A DNA stretch of 64,000 bases from Leptothermofonsia sp049200465 (GTDB lineage Bacteria > Cyanobacteriota > Cyanobacteriia > Leptolyngbyales > Leptolyngbyaceae): NCBI RefSeq assembly GCF_049200465.1, contig NZ_CP120836.1, forward strand, positions 4,402,001-4,466,000, written 5' to 3'. Position 1 is the first letter of the stretch, and every line of letters begins with the position of its first letter. Positions 43,352 to 52,700 of this stretch are shown in pieces. The position numbers and the translations under genes are program-made. The notes beneath the pieces are model-generated. The model made no database searches. It saw only the letters and a list, made by a program, of their open reading frames with translations, and had not been told where the DNA came from.

Positions 43352-43543
43352 ATGACGACTCACTTCATCACGGCTGAAATCGACCTTCAGGAGTCTCCGG
43401 CAGAAATGCAACGGGCGATCACAACTGAACTGCAAAAACGGGGAGAACCCTTACGCTGGGCAATCACCAGGGTAGACGAAGCGCAACAACAGGTCACGGT
43501 CGAGGCCATTGTAACGGTGGCGGAGGAGCCAGCAAATCCGTAG
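43352..43543 (+). CDS. Small conserved hypothetical protein
   Basis: A 63-residue acidic soluble protein (MTTHFITAEIDLQESPAEMQRAITTELQKRG) with no recognised domain. It starts 15 bp after the ferredoxin stop with a plausible AGAGAAA upstream, so the two are co-transcribed. The compact alpha/beta pattern and operon position suggest a real gene. Function unknown. Confidence 0.6.
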   Translation: MTTHFITAEIDLQESPAEMQRAITTELQKRGEPLRWAITRVDEAQQQVTVEAIVTVAEEPANP

Positions 43544-43549
43544 GTTGAG

Positions 43550-43617
43550 CACCTGAATAAGACTGAATAAGACCTGAATAAGACATAGGGGGCGATCGCC
43601 GAAAATTAGCGATCGCC
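43550..43617. repeat. Short tandem repeat followed by a HIP1 hairpin
   Basis: CTGAATAAGAC is repeated three times with small changes (43552-43584). It is followed by a stem of GGCGATCGC (43591-43599) and GCGATCGCC (43609-43617), each arm containing the HIP1 octamer. The stem could end the ferredoxin transcript, but no U-tract follows. Confidence 0.55.
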
Positions 43618-44122
43618 TCCAACGCCTTCAGCGTAAACTTCTGGGCCTCTGAGATGCCGGTGACTCCAGTGCAGTATTGCCTCTCCAAAGCAAATTGATA
43701 ATTCTTTTGATTACTTTGATTACTGTCCAATCAACTGCTCTCATCCGTCGATTAGAGCGATCTCCTTTTGACGATGACGGTTACTCCCCTCTCTTTATAC
43801 GGCTTTCCCCACTGCTGACCTCAAACTCAAGGCGATAGAGTAACAATAGTTAACACACAAAAGTTTACATTGCCAGCCTGGTGATAGGTTCCTGGTTCAT
43901 TCAGGTTCTTCCAATCGCATCAGGAGTTAGAGCCGTCGCAGGTTGCTTAGGACGTTTTCTTTGAGGGGAATACGAGATTTTGTCCACAGTTGTGGCTTTC
44001 CCATCTGCACCCTGTCCTAAGTTTGTTAACTGTAGCTACGATTCTGGCATGGCAAGAAGGTGTGTTGCCCATGCTTCCATTTTTCATCCGCTGCGCAAGC
44101 TGGCGTGAAAGGAGAGATCTCT
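43618..44122. other. Spacer upstream of clpC
   Basis: This 505-base spacer carries no convincing gene. A 78-codon minus-strand ORF overlapping the previous gene end is judged spurious. It holds a diverged family A element (about 43930-44038) and the clpC ribosome-binding site (GGAGAG at 44111-44116). Confidence 0.5.
43930..44038 (+). repeat. Repeat family A, copy 3 (diverged)
   Basis: GTCGCAGGTTGCTTAGGACG (43935-43954) and CATCTGCACCCTGTCCTAAG (44002-44021), ending GTAGCTAC, keep the family A terminal and inner boxes. The middle (TTTTGTCCACAGTTGTGG) is unlike the other copies. It lies directly upstream of clpC. Confidence 0.55.
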
Positions 44123-46693
44123 ATGTTTGAATTTTTTACAGAAGAAGCCATCAAGGCTGTGATGTTAGCGCAGGAGGAAGCACGCCGCCTGGGACATAAT
44201 TTTGTAGGTACTGAACAGATTCTGCTAGGAGTAGTTCGGGAAGGCACCAGTATAGCGGCTCGGGTGCTTACAGATTTGGGTATCACTCTTGACTACGCTC
44301 GGGCCGAGGCAGAAAACATTACAGGACGAGGTTCTGGCGTTATTCCAGCTGAAATTCCATTTACACCCAGCGTCAAGCGATTGTTTGAACAAGCCATTCA
44401 AGAATCTCGCCAACTGGGACAACGACGAGTCGAGCCAGAGCACCTGCTGCTAGCAATCACAGTAGAGTATGAAGGGGTTGCAGTCAAGGTTCTGCAAAAT
44501 TTGGGTGTGGAGCTACCAGAACTGCGAGAGAGGTTACTGACAGAAATGAATGCGGTGGCAGCAGTTCCTGCGGGTGGCTGGCAAGAACAGGCACCTGCTA
44601 GCCGTACCAATTCCAGGAATGTAACCCTGGAAGAGTTTGGCACCAACCTGACCCGTCTGGCTGTCGAGGGCAAGCTTGACCCTGTGGTTGGGCGTGAGAA
44701 AGAAATTGAGCGAGTGGTGCAGATTCTGGGTCGGCGCACCAAGAACAATCCCATCCTGATTGGGGAACCTGGTGTTGGCAAAACTGCGATCGCCGAAGGA
44801 CTCGCCCAGCGGATTGTAAACAACGACGTTCCCGATATCCTGACAGCAAAACAGGTCATCAGCCTGGATATGGGTTTGCTGGTCGCCGGAACCCGTTTTC
44901 GAGGTGACTTTGAAGAACGCCTGAACCAGATTTTGGATGAAGTCCGTACCTCTGGGAACATCATTCTCGTCATTGATGAGGTGCATACCCTGGTGGGGAC
45001 AGGCTCCATTGAAGGCGGTATGGATGCGGCAAATTTGTTGAAACCTGCCCTGGCACGGGGTGAACTACAATGCATTGGTGCCACCACATTGGATGAATAT
45101 CGTCAGCACATCGAGCGTGATGCGGCTCTCGAACGTCGCTTTCAACCGGTGATGGTAGGTGAACCCAGCGTGGAAGACACCATTGAGATTCTGTACGGAT
45201 TACGCGATCGCTACGAGCAGCACCACAAAGTCCAGATCACTAACGAAGCTCTAGAGGCTGCTGCCAGACTCTCAGCTCGCTATATCAGCGATCGCTACCT
45301 GCCCGACAAAGCCATTGATCTCATCGATGAAGCTGGTTCCCGTGTACGTTTAGCAAATACTCCCCAGTCTGCCACCAAAGGACTGAAGCAAGAATTGCGC
45401 CAGGTTGTGCAGGCTAAGGAAGAAGCCGTAAAAGAACAGGACTTTGACCAGGCAGGGCAATTGCGCGATCGCGAACTGGAATTAGAAGCGGAAATTAAGA
45501 GAATCCAGGAGTCAGAAGCCAGAAGCCAAGAGGCGGGAGTTCACTCAAAATTCGAAACTCAAAACTCAAAACTCCTCCACCCCCTTACCCCCTCACTTCC
45601 TCACTCCCTCACCCCTCACGTCACCGAAGAAGACATCGCCCAAATCGTTGCCTCCTGGACAGGTATTCCTGTTAGCAAACTAACCGAAACAGAATCTGAG
45701 CGACTATTGCATCTGGAAGAAACCCTGCACCAACGGGTGATCGGTCAGGATGAAGCCGTCAAAGCCGTTTCGCGGGCACTGCGGCGGGCACGGATTGGGT
45801 TGAAAGATCCAAACCGGCCCATTGCCAGTTTCTTCTTCTCTGGTCCGACTGGGGTAGGCAAGACCGAACTGGCGAAAGCATTGGCAGCCTACTTCTTCGG
45901 TTCAGAAGATGCCATGATTCGACTGGATATGTCTGAATTCATGGAATCTCATACAGTTTCTAAGCTGATCGGTTCACCACCGGGATACGTAGGCTACGGT
46001 GACGGTGGACAACTGACAGAAGCGGTCCGCCGTAAGCCTTACACCGTCGTTCTATTTGACGAAGTTGAAAAGGCCCACCCAGATGTCTTCAACCTGATGT
46101 TGCAACTGCTGGAAGATGGGCGATTGACGGATTCCCAGGGACGAACGGTTGATTTCAGGAATACATTGGTAATTCTGACATCCAATATCGGTTCCAGAGT
46201 AATTGAAAAAGGTGGAGCTTCCTTTGGGTTTGAGTTTGAAAGCAACCAGAGCGCTGCGCAATACAGCCGCATTCAATCCCGTGTGAACGAAGACCTGAAG
46301 CAATTCTTCCGTCCAGAATTTCTCAACCGTTTGGATGAAATGATTGTCTTTCGGCAACTCACTCGTGATGAGGTGAAGCAAATTGCAGATCTGATGCTGC
46401 GGGATGTGGAAAATCGATTAGCTGACCAGGAAATTACGCTAGAAGTGAGCGATCGCGTCAAAGAGCGTCTGATTGATGAAGGCTACAGCCCTGCCTATGG
46501 AGCCCGTGCTCTCAGACGAGTCATTACCCGGTTGCTAGAAGATGCCCTCGCTGAAGCAATGCTTTCCGGCAGGATTCAGTCAGGAGATACGGCGATTGTC
46601 GATCTGAATGGAGAGGGCCAGATTCGCATCAATTCTAAACTCCAGCTCGTAAGGGATCGTGGGCAGGAGTTGTTAGCTTTCAGTGAGGTGTAA
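44123..46693 (+). CDS. clpC: Clp protease ATP-binding subunit ClpC, divergent, with an inserted linker
   Basis: An 856-residue AAA+ unfoldase. It has the N-domain double repeat (MFEFFTEEAIKAVMLAQEEARRLG), D1 Walker A GEPGVGKTAI and Walker B ILVIDEVHTL, and a middle coiled coil with a UVR-like helix. D2 has Walker A GPTGVGKTEL and Walker B VVLFDEVEKAHP, and the C-terminus includes GYSPAYGARALRR. It feeds proteins to ClpP-type peptidases. It is about 30 residues longer than typical cyanobacterial ClpC because of an insert around residues 463-502 (SEARSQEAGVHSKFETQN to PSLPHSLTPH), just before the D2 entry VTEEDIAQIVASW. The N-domain also departs from the very conserved main ClpC (MFERFTEKAIKVIMLAQ), suggesting a second paralogue. 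ATG 44123 follows GGAGAG. Confidence 0.9.
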   Translation: MFEFFTEEAIKAVMLAQEEARRLGHNFVGTEQILLGVVREGTSIAARVLTDLGITLDYARAEAENITGRGSGVIPAEIPFTPSVKRLFEQAIQESRQLGQRRVEPEHLLLAITVEYEGVAVKVLQNLGVELPELRERLLTEMNAVAAVPAGGWQEQAPASRTNSRNVTLEEFGTNLTRLAVEGKLDPVVGREKEIERVVQILGRRTKNNPILIGEPGVGKTAIAEGLAQRIVNNDVPDILTAKQVISLDMGLLVAGTRFRGDFEERLNQILDEVRTSGNIILVIDEVHTLVGTGSIEGGMDAANLLKPALARGELQCIGATTLDEYRQHIERDAALERRFQPVMVGEPSVEDTIEILYGLRDRYEQHHKVQITNEALEAAARLSARYISDRYLPDKAIDLIDEAGSRVRLANTPQSATKGLKQELRQVVQAKEEAVKEQDFDQAGQLRDRELELEAEIKRIQESEARSQEAGVHSKFETQNSKLLHPLTPSLPHSLTPHVTEEDIAQIVASWTGIPVSKLTETESERLLHLEETLHQRVIGQDEAVKAVSRALRRARIGLKDPNRPIASFFFSGPTGVGKTELAKALAAYFFGSEDAMIRLDMSEFMESHTVSKLIGSPPGYVGYGDGGQLTEAVRRKPYTVVLFDEVEKAHPDVFNLMLQLLEDGRLTDSQGRTVDFRNTLVILTSNIGSRVIEKGGASFGFEFESNQSAAQYSRIQSRVNEDLKQFFRPEFLNRLDEMIVFRQLTRDEVKQIADLMLRDVENRLADQEITLEVSDRVKERLIDEGYSPAYGARALRRVITRLLEDALAEAMLSGRIQSGDTAIVDLNGEGQIRINSKLQLVRDRGQELLAFSEV
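45505..45622 (+). repeat. Heptamer/low-complexity repeat inside the clpC reading frame
   Basis: GAGTCAGAAGCCAGAAGCC (near 45510) is followed by ACTCAAAATTCG, then AAACTCAAAACTCAAAACTCC (45555-45576). A C-rich run, CCCTTACCCCCTCACTTCC to CTCCCTCACCCCTCACG, ends at about 45620. These are the same motifs that fill spacers such as 41991-42022 and 63280-63480, but here they are translated in frame. Confidence 0.75.
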
Positions 46694-46767
46694 GGGGTAG
46701 ATGGGTGGAGAAGTGGGGGCTTGATGAGGTGGAGGCAATTACTCTCCCATCCCCCTGCCCCCGCGCC

Positions 46768-49700
46768 TCACTGCACCAGATAGGGTTTCAACCGATCTGC
46801 TATGACCTGGACATTTGGTGCTTTCAAAATACCAAGGTGATCACCCGGAACATCAAAGGCATGAAAATCTTTGATGAACGGTTCCCATCCCAGGTCTTTA
46901 TCCAGATTTCCCTCAAACAGATTCTGTTCCGTTGCCCGGAAGAGTACCACTCGACCTGTGTAGGGCTGAGGGAAATAGGATTGGAGTACGCGATCGCGGA
47001 CTTCTTGACGGATGTCTTCCGAATCGGTGCTGGCAAACTCTTGAGATATTTGCGCTCCGATTGAGTGCAAGTGTTGATTGACTTTACGAAATGGGCTAGA
47101 TAACTGTCTCCGGAGCAGTTGCATATTTTCCTGCCACCGCTCGGCAAGGTAAATGTGTCCTTGCTTGAGCAGCATTTGCCAGTGGATCTGAAAGCGCTTG
47201 AAAAAGGAGAGGGAGTTCGGGGCAACAGCATCCAACAATGCCACCAGAGCAACCTCTTCTCCCTCTGCCTGGAGTTGTTGAGCCATTTCATAGGCAATGA
47301 CTCCTCCAAAAGACTCTCCAGCCAGGTAGTAAGGGCCATGCGGCTGAAGAGTGCGAATTGCCTTCAGGTATCGAGCTGCAATGGTTTGGGCATTGGAAAA
47401 GAGAGCGCTATGCAGGTCAACCCTGCCCGTTTTAATCAAATCCACTTCTTCCTGAAGGTAAACGCCATAGACCGGTTGGTCCGGATCCAGGTGTTCAGCT
47501 AATTCGCGGTAGAGCAAAATGCCGTAGATACAGAACAGGGGAGGTTTGTTTCCTCCAGTCCGTAAAGGCACCAGGTCGCTCAGTACCTCATCGTCTCCAT
47601 CGGCAATTCGTAAAAGATTGGCGATGTCTTCGATCGTGGGAGATTGCAGCAGGGCGGTGATGGGAAGGGTTTTGCCCAGCAGTTTTTCAACCTGGGCCCA
47701 CACTCGCACGGCTGAGAGGGAATGCCCACCCAGTTCAAAAAAGTTATCCCGAATGCCGATTGGCTTGACTTGCAGCACCGTTTCCCAGATTTCGGTCAAC
47801 TGTCGTTCTAATTCATCTCTGGGGGCGACAAAATCACTGCGATCGCCCTCACTTGAAGAAAGGTCAAGAACGGGTAAAGCTCGACGGTCTACCTTGCCAT
47901 TGGGAGTCAGTGGTAGCGCTTCCAGGACCACAAAGGCGGCAGGAACCATGTAACCTGGCAACTTTTGTTTCAGGAATTGGCGCAGTTCCAGTGGAGTGGG
48001 TGACAAATTCCCCTGAATTGTCAGGTAAGCGACGAGACGCTGATCTCCAGGCTCATCTTCACGCACAATAGCAACGGCCTGTTTCACGTTGGGGTGTTGA
48101 TTCAGCAGGGATTCAATTTCTCCCAGTTCAATCCGAAAGCCGCGTAGCTTAACCTGATGGTCGATTCGTCCCAAAAATTCCAGGGTACCATCCGGGCGAT
48201 AGCGGGCCAGGTCCCCCGTTTTATACAGACGGGCACCGGGTTGATCGCGGAAGGGGTCCTTGATGAACCGCTCTGCGGTTAATTCTGGACGGTTGAGATA
48301 ACCCCGTGCTAATCCCTCTCCTCCAATGTGCACCTCTCCCGATATGCCGATGGGTGTGGGTCTAAGGGAAATTGTTTGCCTATCAGAAAATTCCTCAAGT
48401 ACATAGATTTGTGTGTTGGCAATGGGGCCAGCCACGGGTACGGCTCCTTTTCCTGGCCTGACTTGGTATGCGGCTGACCAGACAGTGGTTTCCGTAGGGC
48501 CGTACATATTCCACAGTTCCCCTTCCTTTTCCAGCAGTTGATCCGCCAGGTCGCGGGGCATGGCCTCTCCACCACAGAGCATTTTGAGACGGCGATCGCC
48601 CTGCCATCCTCCACTCAAAAGCATGCGCCAGGTTGCAGGGGTCGCCTGCAGGACGGTTACTCCAGCCTGAGCCAGGATTTCTGCCAGACGATCCGCATCA
48701 CTGGCAACGGCGCGAGTCGCCAGTACAATCTGAGCTCCCACCATTAGCGGCAAGTACAGTTCCAGGACGGCAATATCGAAAGAGATGGTTGTTACGGCCA
48801 GAAGGACATCCTGTTCGGTCAACCCTGGAGCAAAGCGCATGGAGTGGAGGAAATTAACAGCGGCGCGATGGCAAATTTGAACGCCCTTGGGTTTTCCGGT
48901 GGAACCGGAAGTGTAGATAGTATAAGCCAGATTTTCTGGGGTTACTCCGCTGTCCAGGTTCTCGTCGTTGTGCTGGGCGATCGCAGGCCAATCAGTATCA
49001 AGGCAAATCACCTGGACATTCGGTTCAGAAAACTGATTTCTAAGTGCCTGCTGCGTAATCAGTAAGGGCAACTGGGAATCTTCGATCATCAATGCCAGCC
49101 GTTCCCTGGGATAGGCAGGGTCAAGCGGCACGTAGCTGCCACCTGCTTTCAGAATGCCGAGTAAACCTACAACCATCTCCAGTGATCGCTCGACACAAAT
49201 GCCAATCAGGGAGTCAGGACCGACACCCTGCGATCGCAGGGTGTGGGCTAACTGATTTGCTCGCTGGTTCAGTTCCCGATAGGTGAGGGATGATTGCTCA
49301 AAGACAATGGCGATTTTGTCTGGAGTTCGCTCAACCTGTGCCTCAATCAGTTGATGAATGCAGTGGTCTTGAGGATAGGCCAGGGCGGTATCGTTCCACT
49401 CCACCAGAAGTTGATGGCGCTCAGAATCGGTCAGCAAAGGTAATGCTGCAATCGGTTGCTCTGGATCGCTGACAATGGCCTGTAACAACGTTTGGAAATG
49501 GCCAATCATGCGGGTAATCGTTACTCGATCAAACAGATCGCCGTTGTATTCAAAATCCGCCACCAGTCCAGCTTCTGTTTCCTCCACCATGAGGGTCAGG
49601 TCATACTTGGAGGTACCGTGATCAACCCGCAGTGGCGTTACCGTCAGACCGGGGAAGTTCAAAGATTCGGCGGGAGTGTTCTGCAAAATTAGTAGAACCT

Positions 49701-52700
49701 GGAAGAGAGGACTGTAACTCAGGTTGCGTTCGGGTTGTACCGCCTCTACCACCCGCTCAAAGGGAACATCCTGGTTAGCATAGGCATCAAGAGCAACCTG
49801 CCGTACCCGTCCCAATAATTCCAGGAAGCTTGGGTTTCCCTTCAAATTCACCCGTAGGGCCAGCAAGTTGATAAAGAAGCCAATTAGAGACTCGATTTCA
49901 CTGCGCTTGCGGTTAGCGACGGGAGAACCGATGACCAGATCTTGACAGCCGCTGTAGCGAGAGAGCAGAGTTGCAAATACTGCCAGCAATGTCATGTAGA
50001 GTGTGGAACCAGTGCGCTGGCTAAGCTGCTTGAGCTGGCGAGTGAGTTCTACATCCAGAGTAACGGACTCCGTTCCGCCCCGGAAGGATTGTATGGCAGG
50101 ACGGGGGCGATCGCTGGGCAACTCCAGCAGCGAGGGAGCACCCGCTAATTGTTGCTTCCAGTAGGCCAATTGCTGGTGAACAAAGTCTTGCTGTAACCAT
50201 TGCTGTTGCCAGTGGACAAAGTCAGCATACTGGATGGGCAGCGGTGACAGGGGGGAAGCGGCTCCCTGGGAGAAGGCTGTATAGAGAGTGGCGAGTTCCT
50301 TGCGGAACAGAGCCAGAGACCAGCCATCCGAGGCGATGTGATGCATGGTCAGCAACAGCACGCGATCGCCCTCTCCTAATTGCAACAGCTTGCCCCGTAA
50401 GAGTAAATCCACTGCCAAATTAAAGGGTTGCTGGGCTTCTTCCCTCCCCAGTCGGTGAACTTCAGCTATCCGGTCTGTTTCAGGCAGAGCTTGTAAATCA
50501 ACCACTGACAAACGGAACGGCGGTGGTGGTAGGATCTGCTGAATGGGCGACCCATCCACCACTGGGAACGTCGTCCGCAGGGTTTCATGACGACGTACAA
50601 TTTCGGTCAGGCTCTGTTCAAGTGCTACTACATTCAACGCCCCAACCAGCCTGAAGGCGAGAGGAATATTGTAAGCAACACTGCCCCCTTCTAAATGGCT
50701 CAAAAACCAGAGTTGCTCCTGAGAAAAAGAGGCGGGCAGGTTTGTCTCCCGCGCTGTGGGTGTAATGGGTTCCCAGGTAGCGGAGTGGGGGGTACCGGAT
50801 TCGCAAAGGGGACTGAGATATTCGGCTAAAGTGGCGATTGTGGGCCGTTCAAACAATCGGCTGATAGGAATTTCTAGCTTTAGAGCGGCTTGAAGTCGAT
50901 AAATTACCTGAGCAGCCAGCAGGGAGTGTCCACCCAGGGCAAAGAAATCATCTTCAACCCCTACCCGCTCTACTCCAAGCGTTTTTGCCCAAATGTCTAC
51001 CAGCAATTCTTCCAGGCGCGTTCTCGGTGCTACATAGGAGGCGGGATTAGAATCTGGAGGTGCCAATTCGGGGGCAGGTAGTGCCCGGCGATCGACCTTC
51101 TGGTTGGCGTTGACTGGTAGCGCGTCTAACACCATTAACCTGGCGGGCACCATGTAGTCGGGTAGTTTTGCTTGCAGAAAGAGGCGGATGTTCTCAATCG
51201 TGGGGTTGAGTGCCTTATCCAGCACCAGGTAAGCCACTAAGCCTTCTTCGCCATTCCACAGTTCACGGGCAACCACCACCGCTTCTCGCACACCAGGAAA
51301 TTGCCGCAGCGTCGTTTCAATTTCGCCTGGCTCAATCCGAATGCCCCGCAACTGAATCTGGAAATCACTGCGACCTAAAATTTCAAGGTTGCCATCGGCA
51401 CTGAAACGGCCCAAATCGCCAGTGCGGTAGAATCGTTGCCCATCAATTACAACAAATTTCTCCTGCGTCAATTCATCCCGGTTCAGATAGCCTTTTGCAA
51501 CCCCTGTCCCACCAATGTAAATTTCACCCACCACCCCAATGGGTACTAAGTTTTGATGAGGATCATACAGACGGACAGAAACATTGCTAAAAGGTTTGCC
51601 AACCCAGGTCTTGGTAACAATTTCATTCCTTCTGACTGGGAAGGTGCAGCCCATGCAACTGACTTCGCTACAGCCATAAATCACGTATATTTCTGCATGC
51701 CGAAACACACGTTTCATTGTTTCCAAAAGATCAGCAGAAACAATGTCTCCACCGGAGGAAACGTGTCTCAGATTGTCGAATTTTTGAATGTCTAAGCCAT
51801 TGTCTTGAATATAGACAAGTAGTTTTTTGAGTAAACTGGGTGACGCATGAACAACGGTGACTTCTTCCAGGGTTTGCGTCATTCGTTTGAAATCTAAAAT
51901 GTGATCTCGCTCCAGAATCACAAGTCGCCCGCCTGCCACCAGCGGTGACAATAGCTCAAAAAAAGTAATGCTAAAGGTAAAACGGGCGATCGCAGGCATC
52001 ACATCGTTCTGGTTAAAGCCGTATCGATCCTGTGCTACCTGGATGTAATTCACCAGATTTTTATGGCTCACCATAACCCCTTTAGGCTTGCCTGTTGTCC
52101 CAGAGGTATAAACAATGTAAGCCGTCTGATCAGAGGCAATTTCGATTCGAGGATTGTGAGTTGGTTGATGCTGAATTGTCTCCCAATCCCGGTCGAAGTA
52201 AAAAACGGATTTGGAAGTGACCGGGAGATTGGGCAGGAGATGGGACTGGGTGAGTAGAACCCTGGGCTGAGTGTCTTCCAGGATGACACTCAGTCGATCA
52301 ATTGGATAGGTCGGGTCGAGTGGAACATAAACACCCCCTGCTTTGAAAACACCAAGCAGAGCTACCAGAACCTCCAGCGAGGGTTGCACACAAACAGCAA
52401 CTCGCGTTTCGGCCCCCACCCCTGCACTGATTAAATAATGGGCCAATTGATTAGCGCGTTGATTCAGTTCTGCATAGGTCAGGTGTTGATCCTTGAAGGT
52501 GAGAGCGATCGCGTCTGGTTGCTGCACTGCATGGACTTCAATCTTTCGGTGAATTGGGTTTTGAGGATATGGAGCAGGAATACTGGCCCATTCCACCCGC
52601 AGTTGATGGCTCTCTGCCTGGGTCAAGAGCGGTAATTGGGCGATCGCCCAACTTTGCTCACTGAGCATTCCCTCCACCAATACCTGCAGATGACCGGACA

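Noticed and set aside
43494..43730. 78-codon minus-strand ORF
   Set aside because: It overlaps the 63-residue gene and the HIP1 hairpin, with no family signal.
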